From: Homarus americanus
Taxonomy: Eukaryota; Arthropoda; Malacostraca; Decapoda; Nephropidae
Length of the DNA stretch: 64,000 nucleotides
Assembly: GCF_018991925.1 (NCBI RefSeq)
Contig: NW_024720711.1
Location: forward strand, 6,992,365 to 7,056,364
Reading direction: 5' to 3'
A program made the translations under genes and the position numbers. The notes under the pieces were generated by a model. That model was not told the origin of the DNA and ran no database searches. It was given only the letters and a program-made list of their open reading frames with translations. Of this stretch, positions 11,101 through 23,640 are shown piece by piece. Position 1 is the stretch's first letter, and each line of letters begins with the position of its first letter.

Positions 11101-11420
11101 GTGTAGGGACCTGAAACCTTTCCCTCCCTTCCTCTCTCCCTTATGTCCCCCTCTCCCTCACGTCCCACTCATCCTCCCTCCTTCCTGTCCCCCTCATCCT
11201 CCTTCCCTCCATCCCGTCCCCATCACCCCCTTCTCTCCCTCCCGTCCCACTCATCCTCCCTCCTTCCTGTCCCCCTCATCCTCCTTCCCTCCATCCCGTC
11301 CCCATCACCCCCTTCTCTCCCTCCCGTCCCACTCATCCTCCCTCCATCTCCCTTCTCCCCTCCTTTCCGCCCCCTTCCGTCCTTCACCCCTCCCTACCGT
11401 CCCCCTCTCCTTCCCTTGAC
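11101..11420. repeat. 82-bp pyrimidine-rich tandem repeat
   Basis: CGTCCCACTCATCC occurs at 11161, 11243 and 11325, exactly 82 bases apart, with nearly identical CT-rich sequence between. The Pro/Ser-rich frames through it are artefacts. Confidence 0.93.
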
Positions 11421-12270
11421 GGACGCTCGGCCCTTGTCTTCACCTGAACCGTCCACAACTGGTCAGCAGGAAGACGCCACCTGTCATAACCTCGGCCAAC
11501 AAAGGGTTCCTCTGGACGGCTGGGTCACGGCCCTCCCCATATCGCAAAGGCATCACTAAGCATGCAAAACAGCGTTCGAAGCCCTGACGCTCGCTGCTGA
11601 CCGCCTGTTATCCTACACTCGTCTACTGCCAAGTGTACGAAGGTGGTCACACGGTCTTGGTACGAGTTAGGGTTTGGTATTAATTTTAGGTTTATTGAGT
11701 CGTATTGTACCGGGATATGTGTGTGTGCGTGCGTGTGTTAAGATGGTGACAAGGGCTCAAACACCACCCTGGTTTGTCTGCTTGTTGCTGTTGTCATTGT
11801 TTAATAACGAAAACGAGACTTGTAAGGTTATTTAGTCTTTGTTACATTAAAGGTTTATTACATGAATCAAAACTCGAGGATTTTAATTATGGTGGAGTGT
11901 AGGAAGGGGAGGTGGAGTTGATCTTGTTCAAGTTTCAAGCAGGACCTTAAAGATTGGTTATAACTGGGTGTTTGTTGTTTGTGTTTTAGGGAGTTGTGGG
12001 CAGGTGTGGGGCTGACAAGAGGTACACGGTTACGGATTATTTACAGGTGTAGATGATTCTGATTTCTCGCAGGTGTAGATGATTACTGTAATAATTGGTA
12101 CAGGTTTGGGGGGGATACACACCTGGTATAGCGTATTCCATGTGTGTGTGAAGGAGGAGGAGAGAGAGGCAGGTGAAGGAGGAGGTATAGCAGCACAGGT
12201 AACACAGGTGTGATCAGGTTCGGACGCTTCCTGAACGCCAAGACAAAAACAGGAACAAATGTCATGTCGA
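11421..12270. other. Unique noncoding stretch
   Basis: About 850 bases of moderate complexity, CpG-containing in 11430-11640 and AT-rich after. No domain, splice pair or RNA was recognised. Confidence 0.45.
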
Positions 12271-12480
12271 CGGCGCTGTAGGAGGCAGCACCCCCCCCAC
12301 CCACCCCATCTGATGCCCGGCGATCTACCACCCGCCGCTGCCTCCTCCCGCCACCGCCTCCGTCACTACCACCTCCGCCGCCACCTCCGCCACTGTCCCC
12401 GTCACCGCCTACGCCTACCGCCACTGTCCCCATAGCACGCCACTGTCCCCGTCATTACCACTGTCCCCGCCATACCCACT
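12271..12480. repeat. CCG/CCA minisatellite
   Basis: Repeats of CACTGTCCCCGTCA and CCGCCACCTCCGCC. Read on the minus strand it gives Gly/Asp/Ser runs; not a gene. Confidence 0.85.
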
Positions 12481-12543
12481 GCCACTTTTAAACCACAAAT
12501 AAAAGATAAAAAGGAGTTGAAATAAGAGGAAGAAATGAAGAGG

Positions 12544-12548
<5 letters not shown>

Positions 12549-12588
<40 letters not shown>

Positions 12589-12835
12589 TAAGTACACGCA
12601 CCAGGATAACCATAACCACACGACACATGAAAGTGACACAGAACATCATCGTCATGACACAGACGTGAACATAACACAAACATGACACAAAAGATCAAAG
12701 ACACAAACATCATAACACAAAACATCAACATGACACAAACATCAACACAACACAAACATGACACAAACCTCAACACGACACAAACATGACACAAACATCA
12801 ACATGACACAAACATCAACATGACACAGGCAATAT
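12549..12835. repeat. (GA)n and ACATGACACAAAC repeat
   Basis: 39 bases of GA, then from about 12600 a 12-24 bp tandem repeat built from ATCAACATGACACAAAC. Minus-strand Cys/Val/Met-rich frames come from this repeat. Confidence 0.88.
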
Positions 12836-13417
12836 GACTCATACATCTTAAATATCAAAGTAAAGTAACTCAACTCAACTTTCACTTCTCTATTATTCAT
12901 TTACAGATAATTAGACTAACGAAAGAAAGGAGAAAAAGAACAGGAAAAGAAAATAGGCCAAGAGTGATAATAGTATGAGTACATCAGGTGGGGGGGTGGG
13001 GGGAGGGGGACGAAGGAGGGGGAGGGAGGGGGGGAGGAAAGGTCATTGTTTACGAAGTCGCGTCTTGTCACCATTGGAAAGGTTTGCAGCACCGCCATAG
13101 CCTCGATAACATCCTACCTCCTTTTTTTTTATCGCCAATTATCCCTTCCCCTACCGATCATCCGTTATCTTAATTCTCTTCTCCTTCACCAGAACGTTAT
13201 TGGTGAGCGTTCTTCTGTGGGTCGTTGGTTAGAAAGGAAGAGGAGGGGGGATAGAGGATAGTAACGTTAGAGTGTTTTATTAAAGGGTTGATGCAGCACC
13301 TCTCTGGGGGGAGGGGGGGGAGGGTCACTCTCCTTCAGACGGGTGATATTGTGTGATGGTGTTGTCATATGTCGACAGCTGGGTTAACTCTCCCTGGCTG
13401 TTGCTGTTTATAGTAAC

Positions 13418-13422
<5 letters not shown>
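12836..13422. other. Mixed sequence with G-rich block
   Basis: A G-rich block lies at about 12986-13040 and a second G run near 13308-13325. The remainder is ordinary noncoding sequence. Confidence 0.5.
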
Positions 13423-13467
<45 letters not shown>

Positions 13468-13547
13468 AAAACAGAAGGGGAGAGGGGAAGCTAGATGATG
13501 GTCTCTTGGGAGTAGTAAGTGTCTCTCTCTCTCTCTCTCTCTCTCTT
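13423..13547. repeat. (AG)n and (TC)n pair
   Basis: 43 bases of AG at 13423-13465 and 27 bases of TC at 13521-13547, inverted with respect to each other and able to pair. Confidence 0.95.
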
Positions 13548-13798
13548 AGTCATCTCTTTTTACCATTCCTCTCATTCACTCGTTTATCTATGTCTATTAG
13601 CTCTCACCTTTACGTGTCTCTGTTAGATCCCTCCTTTATCTGTCTTTCTGCTTGTTCTTTCCTATATCTGCCTCTCCATTATCTCTTTGTTATCTCTCTC
13701 GTCTCACATCTCCCAAGCAAAAGTTTGGCTCTGCTTGTCCACCGCCGAGAGACTTGACCAGAGAGAACAATAGGCGACTCTGGCAGGTAATGTGTAGT

Positions 13799-13800
<2 letters not shown>

Positions 13801-13838
<38 letters not shown>

Positions 13839-13908
13839 TATGATGATGATGATGATGATGATGATGATGGCAATAATTCGTCACCATTATTATTATTATC
13901 ATTATTAT
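13801..13908. repeat. (AAT)n (GAT)n (ATT)n cluster
   Basis: About 12 AAT units, then about 10 GAT units, then after a 25-base spacer an ATT run. Confidence 0.95.
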
Positions 13909-14024
13909 ATGGATGATGCCTGTAATAGCCAGTAATACCAATATCTACCAACAACAGGTAGCTGAAATACCTACAGTACTTCTGAGTTTTGGTGAAAGTC
14001 ACTTAGAACTATTGTTTTGGAGGC

Positions 14025-14310
14025 CACACTTTCACTTAGCTACACCTGTAGGCCACACTGTCTCACTCAGCTACACCTGTAGGTCACACTGTCTTATTCA
14101 GCTACACCTGTAGGTCACACTGTCTCACTTAGCTACACGTGTAGGCCACACTGTCTCACTTAACTATACCTGTAGTCCACACTGTCTTACTCATCTACAC
14201 CTGTAGGCTACACTGTCTCAATCAGCTACACCTGTAGGCCACACTTACTCACCCAGCCACACCTGAAAGTCTCTCCCAGCCACACCTGGAGGCCACAGAG
14301 TCTCATCCTG
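14025..14310. repeat. 31-bp tandem repeat
   Basis: About nine diverged units of 31 bp with core AGCTACACCTGTAGGCCACA. Divergence rises toward the right end. ACCTGTAGG and AGGTGTAGC-like motifs recur on the two strands. Confidence 0.93.
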
Positions 14311-14382
14311 TTACACCTGCATCAGTCGGCAGTATTTACCTGAAGTCTTTATTTCTCAAAAGATCTTAGATGTAAAAAAAAT

Positions 14383-14756
14383 TATCTCGTGTAGTCCTCG
14401 TCATGAACCTGGCTACTACAGTATATCTCGTGTAGTCCTCATCATGAACCTGGCTACTACAGTATATCTCGTGTAGTCCTCGTCATGAACCTGGCTACTA
14501 CAGTATATCTCGTGTAGTCCTCGTCATGAACCTGGCTACTACAGTATATCTCGTGTAGTCCTCGTCATGAACCTGGCTACTACAGTATATCTCGTGTAGT
14601 CCTCGTCATGAACCTGGCTACTACAGTATATCTCGTGTAGTCCTCGTCATGAACCTGGCTACTACAGTATATCTCGTGTAGTCCTCGTCATGAACCTGGC
14701 TACTACAGTATATCTCGTGTAGTCCTCGTCATGAACCTGGCTACTACAGTACTACA
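14383..14756. repeat. 41-bp near-perfect satellite, ~9 copies
   Basis: The unit contains CTCGTCATGAACCTGGCT and CTACTACAGTATATCTCG. Copies differ by one base or none (one CTCATCATG variant in the second unit). The array starts after a TAAAAAAAATTA spacer and ends with a repeated CTACAGTACTACAG. High identity means recent amplification, or array length fixed by the assembler. Confidence 0.98.
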
Positions 14757-15195
14757 GTATATTCATATATTTTCTTATACTCTCAGGCTAATGCAAAATA
14801 ATACCTTCAAAATCAAAGTCATTTAAAGTTTATACAAACTGACTCCCTTACAAGTCCTTCTATTTACAGAAAGAACAGACGCGTTAAGCATAAAAAAAAT
14901 ACATACTTATTATAATTTCCAAAACCGACAGGGGAAAAAACAAGACTGAGAGAGGGAAGGGGGGAAAAAAATTATTCCCGCTCCGTGATATATCGTCTTT
15001 TACGAAGCTGATTAAAAGTCGGGCCACATGCAGGTCGGGTTGACGCAGGAATTATATTATGAATATCATTAGCCAGCCCGACTTGGAGGGTCCCCTGGAG
15101 GGTTGAGGCACTTGCGTCTCCCCTCCTCCTCATGTGACTCCTGGGATCCCACCGCTGCCACCATTAATTGAATCACATTGTTCTTCGGCTCCACA
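14757..15195. other. Unique stretch
   Basis: Mixed AT-rich sequence, then a CpG-containing part (15000-15180). A minus-strand frame from 15190 to 15069 reads as non-repetitive sequence (EPKNNVIQLMVAAVGS then an acidic stretch) before its stop. No family was recognised and there is no splice support. Confidence 0.3.
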
Positions 15196-15352
15196 CACAT
15201 ACATACATACATACATACATACATACATACATACATACATACATTCATACATACATACATACACACAAACACACACACATACACACACACATACATACAT
15301 ACATACATACATACATACATACATACATACATACATACATACATACATACAC
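15196..15352. repeat. (ACAT)n microsatellite
   Basis: About 155 bases of ATAC/ACAT tetranucleotides with a central CACA interruption. The Tyr-Ile-His-Thr and Met-Tyr-Val-Cys frames are artefacts. Confidence 0.98.
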
Positions 15353-15749
15353 TGCACCCAGGATCTCGCTATGTTCTTGGAAGCTTTTGTTAATCTGTTC
15401 ATGAATCATATTGTTACTCAGCTCATTGTTGTTCTCTCACTGTTGTTACTCAGTTCATGGATAATATTTTCACTGAGTTAGGATTTTATAAGTGAGCTAA
15501 CGTTTTCTTTGTCTACTTAATTTTTTATAAGCGAATCCATGCTCTTCGTTAGCTCAGACAAGTAGGTCAGGTCAGGTCAGGTCAGATTGGGTTAGGTTAC
15601 GTTAGGTTAGGTCACATCTGGTTTTATGCATTTGTCTCTCACTGAAGGTTCAAGTGAGTATTTGGTAAGGAGTTGACACCTTTCACTTTTTTAGTCAAAT
15701 TTCTGTTTTTCTTATGATTTGAAGGATCTGTGAGTCTACCATTTTCTGG
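15353..15749. repeat. Unique stretch with mixed TCAGG/TTAGG block
   Basis: At 15563-15620, AGGTCAGGTCAGGTCAGGTC is followed by TTGGGTTAGG and GTTAGGTTAGG, so two telomere-type pentamers sit side by side. The rest is noncoding and AT-rich. Confidence 0.8.
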
Positions 15750-15790
15750 GTGTGTGTGTGTGTGTGTCTGTCTGTCTGTCTGTCTGTCTG

Positions 15791-15830
<40 letters not shown>
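15750..15830. repeat. (GT)n(TCTG)n
   Basis: A short GT run moves into about 14 TCTG tetranucleotides with one GTGTC interruption. Confidence 0.95.
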
Positions 15831-16349
15831 AGCATTCTATATTATTGTGTATATACGTATGGATGAGTGTTTGTGTCTCATTCTCTATTTTTAACATTAA
15901 CACACATACACCAACTCCTATCCTGGTGGTGTACTGCTTCAATACCCTCAACCTACAGTAACTTTCTCCTTCACTTTATATAAAATTTCAACTCTCTTAC
16001 AACACATTTTTTTTTTTTTTCCTTTTTAAAGCCATCTGTAGTGTTTGTCGTGACTCAAAACAGAAGGTGGGGGTGAGGTGGGAGTGGTGAGGTGGGGTGA
16101 GTGAGGTGGTGGGTGGGGTGGTGAGGTGGGGTGGAGTGGGTCGGCGTGTACTTGATGTGAGCAGATCTGACATGTCAGCATGATCAGGTTCGACCCCTAC
16201 TGACTATTGTAGTGTGGACGTGTGTGTTTTAGTATAGGTTGTTTCGTAGCTCTGGTGGCCGTCAACGCACTATTGTCTTTCCTAGGGAGATTGGATATCT
16301 ACAGTGATAGAAATCAATTATGTGGAGCGCCTCTTTACAGCTGAGGTAG
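15831..16349. other. Mixed noncoding with short GGTGAGGTGG repeat
   Basis: A T-rich part, then a GGTGAGGTGGGGTG repeat at about 16065-16145, then ordinary sequence containing CAGGTTCGACCCC at about 16186. That matches a Pol III B-box but has no A-box partner in view. Confidence 0.4.
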
Positions 16350-16765
16350 GTGTAGTGGAAGGTGGTGGGGGAAGAGGGGGTGGGAGAGACGGTGGTGGTG
16401 GAGGAAGAGGTATGTGGAGGGTGGAGTAAGAGGTGGGGAGGGTGGAGTAAGAGGTAGGGAGGGTGGAGTAGAGGTGAGGTGGTGGTGGGTAAGAGGTGGG
16501 GTGGTGGTGGAGTAAGTGGGAGGGGGTGGAGTAAGAGGTGGGGTGGTGGTGGAGTAGAGGTGGGGTGGTGGTGGAGTAGAGTGGGGTGGTGGTGGAGTAA
16601 GAGGTAGGGTGGTGGTGGAGTAAGAGGTAGGGTGGTGGTGGAGTAAGAGGTAGGGTGGTGGTGGAGTAAGAGGTAGGGAGGTGGTGGAGTAAGCGGTAGG
16701 GAGGGGGTGGAGTAAGCGGTAGGGAGGGGGTGAAGTAAGCGGTAGGGAGGTGGGAGGTGGTGGAA
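16350..16765. repeat. 23-bp GGTGGTGGA minisatellite
   Basis: Units of about 23 bp with core TAAGAGGTAGGGTGGTGGTG; earlier units are irregular and G-rich. No C-rich strand switch was seen. Confidence 0.92.
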
Positions 16766-16929
16766 TTCTGTTCTGTTTGCTAGGCCTACATGTAAGAATT
16801 CTCTAATGTATTTTTGTATTTTGCAATTTTTTTTTAATATAATTTCTGCAATAAATGACCAACGTTTTTAATTTTCATTTTTGGTTCGAGCGAGAAGATA
16901 CTGAAAGTTTGCGTGTGTGTGTGGTCATA

Positions 16930-16930
<1 letters not shown>

Positions 16931-16981
<51 letters not shown>
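16931..16981. repeat. (CA)n microsatellite
   Basis: 51 bases of CA. Confidence 0.97.
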
Positions 16982-17011
16982 GGGTAAACAAGAAACACGT
17001 AAGTCACTTAC

Positions 17012-17118
17012 TAGACGGTCTTGGAGGTGCAGTTCTCGGTAAAGGTTAAGGAAAGCCGATTCTTGTTGGAGGGTGAGCGTAGGGTGGAGGAGCAGCTAGC
17101 TAGGGTGTTGGTCATCAG
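17012..17118 (-). CDS. Candidate coding exon of unknown identity
   Basis: On the minus strand this 107-base segment follows CACCCTCTCAG (a good acceptor) and is followed by GTAAGTGACTT (a strong donor). Only one of its three frames is open. It reads 34 residues beginning LMTNTLASCSS and ending ENCTSKTV, and the next in-frame codon is TAG overlapping the donor. It could therefore be an internal exon in that phase or a terminal exon. Composition is non-repetitive with C-ending codons. I do not recognise a family. No second exon was located, so this may be chance. Confidence 0.17.
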
Positions 17119-18400
<1,282 letters not shown>

Positions 18401-19360
18401 ATATAATGTTTGTATCATAATTGTATTTTCTGATTAGTGGCCTTTGATTGGTTGGACGATGTGTAATCAGTGACACTTCATTCTGATTGGTGTATTATGC
18501 TGGTCAGTGGTACCGGTATCGTGTTTTATAAAGTACATCCTCTTAATCACTACTGGCTCTCCACTAAACGTAATCAGTACTCGCTATACCGTCGTCCTTC
18601 CCGTTTACGCTTTATCACAGTCTTTTGTTACTTATCTTTAGCCCATGTTATGCTTTACCCATTCTACGTTGTCTGTCTGTCTGTCTCTTCTGTGCCTGTC
18701 TATGTATCTGACTGTTTTGCTCGGTCTCTCTCTCCCTCTCGTGTTATTTATCTGTACGAAGGGAAGGACCAGCTCGTCTTCATAACCCATTTTTAACTCC
18801 TTCAAGATTTTTCTAAAACCTGCAAAAATTCCCCCCCCCCCCCAAAAAAAATAATAAAAAAAATTTCCCACACTTGATATATATTTTTACGTCTGTTTAC
18901 ATACCGTGTTTACATTTCGTCATATTGTTTACATATTTATTTTTTATTTTTTTTTGGTGATTCATTTACGTTTATTTTTATTTCCCGTTTTTTTTTTGTG
19001 GTGATGAACAATTTAAATGTTTGTAAATGTTTATATATTCGAGTATTTTGTTTCATTTTTCAGTAGATGATTTACATAGGCTCAGGCCGGTTCTCTTAGT
19101 CCGAAAAAATGAGTCTTTAATGTAAGGGAAGTTTATTCAGCAAAAGACTAAATTAATACACCAGGTGTCCCTTTGTTCAGGTGTGCTTAATTAATACCAC
19201 CTTGAGTCTACGTTACTGCTGGCTCATTATTATTATCTATCATTATAATCATCATCATCATCATCATTTATAATCGTGAGGGGGCCATGAGCTGTGTGGA
19301 AGGGGGGGATGATATCATGTTCATTGTATAATAGTCAGTAGTAGATGCTGAATAGTCATG
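18401..19360. other. Unique and T-rich noncoding stretch
   Basis: The first 400 bases are of ordinary complexity. A C run followed by A runs lies at 18829-18858, then T-rich sequence, then (CAT)n near 19250-19266. A 108-residue plus frame at 18470-18796 has no recognisable domain. Confidence 0.4.
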
Positions 19361-19398
<38 letters not shown>

Positions 19399-19640
19399 GT
19401 GAGGTGGGAGAAAAAGAAGGAGGAAGAAAATGGGGACAGCTGAGGTAAGGCAGGAGGAGTAGGAGGATTGGGAGGGAGAAAGAGGTGTTGGCCACCAGGT
19501 GCCCGTGGTAGGAGGAGGAGGAGGAATTAATGGCCGCAGGTGTCCGTGGGGAGGGGGGAGGGCATGGGGTGCTTCACAGCCCCGGCTTGACATCAAGGTT
19601 TTGTTCTTGACAGTCTTATAGAAACGCCTGCCTCCTTCCT
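19361..19640. repeat. (GA)n and GGA-rich tract
   Basis: 34 bases of GA, then GGAGGA-type purine sequence with occasional CCAGG. Confidence 0.75.
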
Positions 19641-20235
19641 CCTGTGTCTCTACCCACCCCTCCTTCCTGCTGCCTCCTCCTACTGCCCCTCCTCCTACTG
19701 CCCCTCCCCCTCCTGCCCCTCCTTCTGCTGCCCTCTCCCTCCTGCTGCCCCCCTCCTTTGCTGCCCTTCCCCCTGCAGCCCTTCCCTTCCCTCCCCTCCT
19801 GCTACCCTCCTCTCCTGCTAGCCTCCCCTCTGCTGCCCTCCCTCTGCTGCCTCCCCTCCTTCTGCTCCCACCCCCCTCATCTTCTGCCTCCCTCCTCCTG
19901 CCGCACTCTTTCTATGCTGCCTCCCCCGCCTCTTTTTCGCCCTTTCCCCCCCTTCCCTCCCCTCCTGCTACCTTCCCTCTCCTTCACTCCCCCTCCTGCT
20001 ACCTTCCTCTCCTTCCACTTCCCTCCTGCTGCCCTCTCCTCTCCTTCACTTTCCTCCTGCTGCCCTCCCCTCTCCTTCACTTCCTTCCTGCTGCCCTCCC
20101 TTCCACTCCTGTTGCCTTCCCCTCCACTCCTGCTCCTACCCCTTCCCTTTCCGCCTGCTGTCCTCCCCCTCCCTTCCCTCCCCTTCCTCCTCTCTTCTCC
20201 CCTCCCTTCCTCCCTCCCTCCCTCCCTCCCTCCCT
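19641..20235. repeat. 600-base pyrimidine tract
   Basis: CCTCCTGCTGCCC and CTCCTTCACTTCCCTCC units, ending in about five CTCC tetranucleotides (20212-20231). The plus strand is over 90% pyrimidine by eye. A 232-residue Pro/Leu/Ser frame and its Gly/Arg/Glu mirror are artefacts. Confidence 0.88.
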
Positions 20236-20650
20236 CTTCCTTTCCCTCCATCACTTTTAGAGAACTCAGCAGGTTGGTGAGAGGGATAGTGGCGTGTGAG
20301 ATGTGCGAGAGAGTGAGGAGTGAGAGAGACAGAAGAATATGAGTGATTGCTGGTGGTGAGAGAGTGACCCTGGGTACATTAGGAGTGAGTGTGGGAGGGG
20401 GGGGAGGGATGAGAGAGAATGAATGAGAAAAAATAGACATCATTCCATTCATAGTAAATAATGGAGTGTTGGTAGTGTGGCCCCCCACCTGGTGTAGGTG
20501 TGTAACCATCCATGCTAGTAGGTGGTGGCTGTCAGCAGGTGGTAGGAAGTGGTAGTTGTCGTCACCATCATCATCATCACCTACACATAACGCACTCTAC
20601 ACCTACAGCAGATAATCTTTGATAAAACACACACACACACACACACACAT
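20236..20650. other. Noncoding with (CA)n end
   Basis: GTGAGAGAG-rich sequence, then short GGTGGT and (CAT)n parts, ending in a CA run at 20627-20650. Confidence 0.5.
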
Positions 20651-21654
20651 CACTGACGTCACACACCATCAAGAGGTTATCACTATATGGGTTAAGTCTA
20701 GAGCCGTCAGTTGCAGTGGGTGAGGAAGTGTGTCTTGTGTCGCCTCAACATAGTGTAGGAACTCCCTCTCTGAGCCACACCAACTTGCGTTATCCCTCAA
20801 CAACAATACGCCATACAGGAGCCTGCTGGAGGTCACACGCACACACACACACACACACACAGAGGCCAGGGTCGACGCTCAAACTACAGCTTCAGGAGAT
20901 TGACAATAACGATCTTGGTGGCAATGTGGGGTTATGGTACCTTGTGGCTTTACTGATGGGGTAGTACCTGGAAATACCTGAACTGTGGCATCAACTGCAC
21001 ATATGAAGACAAGCATCTGACAGGGTCGTGGGATGTGCCTTAGTCTTCTGCGATTAGTATCCTCAGTCATGCAGAAATAGGAGTGTTTACAAATATCCAC
21101 CATGCATGAAGAGGAAGGGCGATCACTGGGCTGTAGGAGGAGTACTGTGCAGGCCTGGAAGTTGATGCGTAATGCAGACGGTGTGTTGAGGGTCTGACGC
21201 GGGTCGCTGGTCGTCTGATATTGTCTTATACCTGGAGTACCTTCGCAGCTCTTAAGGACTCGTTACTGTTGATGGTATCCTTCAGGGACTACAGCGGCAG
21301 GATTATTCGGTATTCACGTATCCTTAATGGCTTTTAGTTAATATAGATTTTTATATAATGAATAAATGATAAAATTGCGGAGACTAGACACACATTCTTA
21401 ACTCATTTATGTTAAATATATTAGGTAAGCAACGTGTCAGAGATCATTATCGATGGTGAGGGGCAATGGTAGAGATATTAATGGGTAAACTGGAGGTAGG
21501 AGGGCCAGGGGAAGGCAGAGACTGGATGGATAGATGAAATTAAAAGCTGTATCCCCCGGAGAGATACGAAATCTGGGAGGCTGGTAAAGACAACCCTCAG
21601 ATAATAGGGTGATACCTTGATTGACCATTTGATGAGTTTTTAGTGAAAGTAAAA
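20651..21654 (-). other. Unique stretch with two non-repetitive minus-strand frames
   Basis: The minus strand carries 21103-20879 (74 residues, containing CKHSYFCMTEDTNRRRLRH and CQMLVFICAVDATVQ) and, beyond a CA run, 20853-20669 (SRLLYGVLLLRDNASWCG onward). Both look protein-like rather than simple repeat. I recognise no family. Possible donors (CAG/GTATTT) exist but no clean exon model forms. They may be a decayed unknown repeat or chance. Confidence 0.2.
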
Positions 21655-21659
21655 GTGGG

Positions 21660-21785
21660 TCCCATAGTCATGACTACCCATTAGGGACAGCGTGGATACA
21701 GCACACGGTATACTAAGTCTTCGGTACACAAGGAGGCAGCTTGGCCGGTACTGCACTCAACCCCCTTCACTTCCCCAAGTTGGCC
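21660..21785 (-). mobile_element. tRNA-derived SINE copy 2 (tail half)
   Basis: The minus strand reads CTTGGGGAAGTGAAGG, GTGCAGTACCGGCC, GCTGCCTCCTTGTGTACCG, then CGCTGTCCCTAATGGGTAG and ACTATGGGAC. It matches the 52.3-kb copy motif by motif. The Pol III head is missing, so this is a 5'-truncated copy. Confidence 0.8.
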
Positions 21786-22261
21786 ATTATACAAGTGTCA
21801 GTCTTAATAGCCTTACAAAACACTAAATTATGTTGGTTAGAAATTCATTAAGAAGAAAAGTTATTGTAATTGATTTCAGAAGGTGGCCATAGAAATAAAA
21901 TCTACTTTAGTTTAACCAAGAAGAGACACTTAGGACCCACCTACCTACCTGTACTTCACCAATTCAATAGTTAAGCAACGTTGAACAGGTAAACAAAGGC
22001 TCAGTGAGGGACAGTCAGGTGAGAAGAGGAGGACCAGACGTGTTGCCTCTCACTCACCGTCACCATCACCCACTACCACTACCACCACCACCGTCACCAC
22101 CATCACCCACCACCACCACCACCGTCACCACCATCACCACCACCACATTTAAAACACACTTTATCATACGTGAAGAGTGCGGATCACCTGAAGATTAGAC
22201 ACCCTGATGTTTACACACTCTAACGCTACCTGGTGGGGGGAGGTTAGGTCAGGTTAAGTTG
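21786..22261. other. Unique stretch with (CAC)n
   Basis: AT-rich sequence to about 22000, then CACCAT/CACCGT triplet repeats at 22060-22145 and a short AGGTTAGGTCAGGTTAAG pentamer trace near 22240. Confidence 0.6.
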
Positions 22262-22672
22262 TCCTCCTCCTCCTCCTCATTTTTTCCTCCCTACTCTACA
22301 TTTCATTTTCTTTCTATCTCCTTTTTTACCTCTCATCCCCCCCTCCCTCCTCCTTCCTCTTCCTGCTCCTGTACTTCTCCTCCCCTTCCCCCTCTCTTTC
22401 CTTCCCCTTCCTCCCTATTTTACCTCCTCCCTATTCTTCCACTTCCACCCTCTTCTACCTCCTCATCGCCTTTTCGCAACCTCCCCTCCCTCCCTCCTTC
22501 CTCACCTCCCCCTCCATTCCACCCTCAACCCCTTCTCTCCTCCCTCCTTTTCTTCTTACCCCCTCCTCTCCTCTTCTTCTTATCCTTCCTCTCCTCTTCC
22601 TTCCCTTCTTCCTCCTCCTAGTCCTCTTACCCCCCTTCCTCTTTTTCCTCTTACCTCTCCTCTTCCTCCTCC
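22262..22672. repeat. Pyrimidine tract
   Basis: CCTCCTCCTCTTCC-type sequence, about 400 bases. The Ser/Pro-rich frame is an artefact. Confidence 0.85.
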
Positions 22673-23093
22673 CCAGCAGCAGAAGACCGGAAGGACCCTC
22701 CTCCCTCCCCCCCCAGCTATGATTGTCGTCTCAACTTGTCACACACTCTTGCGCTTTCTCGTAATTACCCGCCATTTTATTCATCCTTAAGTGTGTGTAA
22801 ATTGGTCTGTAATAATAGTTTTGAGTCCACGAAGGAAATTAGTGATTTATGTACACAGGATGGACGACGCTTCACTCTTTAGTTATATATGGATAAACGG
22901 AAACTGTTCATCCTGGTAATGTTATGAAGATATCACTGAATGACGTCTTATAGTGTTCTTGCTTGTTATAGTGATGATGTTTTTGTTGAGGTTGTTATTT
23001 GTGTTGTTATTAATGTTTTTGTTATTATTTTTATCAATTGTTATTTTTGTTGATATTTTTGTTATTATTAATGTTATTGTTAATGTTGTTTCA
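22673..23093. other. AT-rich noncoding, (TTGTTATT)-rich end
   Basis: Ordinary sequence, then from about 22980 GTTATTTTTGTTG/TTAATGTT phrases recur loosely. Confidence 0.5.
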
Positions 23094-23373
23094 AACGGGT
23101 GTGCACTATCCGCCTTGTAGACTGGTAGCGGGTATTTTTAACTGGTATCCGCCATCCAGTATGAAGACGAGCAACGGGTACCCGTAATCCGCTGTCAGGT
23201 GTACAAACGGGAGGCGGGCACTGTCCTCTGATACCCGCCATCCATTATCAAGTTTAGAGACGGGTAGCGAGGAGGACGAGCGGATATCTGAGACCGCATC
23301 AAGACGGAGGTAACCACGTTCATGTAGACGTCAGGACCTACCCGCCCTCTCTCAATCTGCCCTCCCTGTCTCC
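23094..23373. repeat. Unclassified dispersed repeat, copy 1
   Basis: CpG-rich sequence with GATACCCGCCATCCATTATC, GAGACGGGTAGCG, CGGATATCTGAG and GTTCATGTAGACGTCAGG in order. The same order recurs at 26231-26376. Within this copy GGTATCCGCCATCC at 23145 and GATACCCGCCATCC at 23230 mark an 85-bp internal tandem. No coding frame was seen. Confidence 0.8.
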
Positions 23374-23640
23374 CTCCCTCCCTGTCTCTGTCCCTCCCTC
23401 CTTTACTCTGTCCCTCACTTCCTCCCTGTCTGTTTATCCCTCCCTCCTTGTCTCCCTCCCTCCCTCCCAATCATGATGGAGGAAGTAATTTGTTATTTCG
23501 GTACAATTCTATTTCCAACATTTTTTTAATATTATCTGTTCATTATTATATATTTTTTTACGTATTTAACTAAAGGAAGTAAAGAGCTTGAAGATCAATT
23601 ATTGTTACTTACCAGTCAGTTGGCTGTCTGGGAACAGTCA
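23374..23640. other. CCCT-rich tail and AT-rich spacer
   Basis: CCCTCCCTGTCTC repeat to 23475, then AT-rich sequence. Confidence 0.6.

Noticed and set aside
15134..15481. His/Thr/Tyr-rich 115-residue frame
   Set aside because: It derives from (ACAT)n with a short unique tail; no domain.
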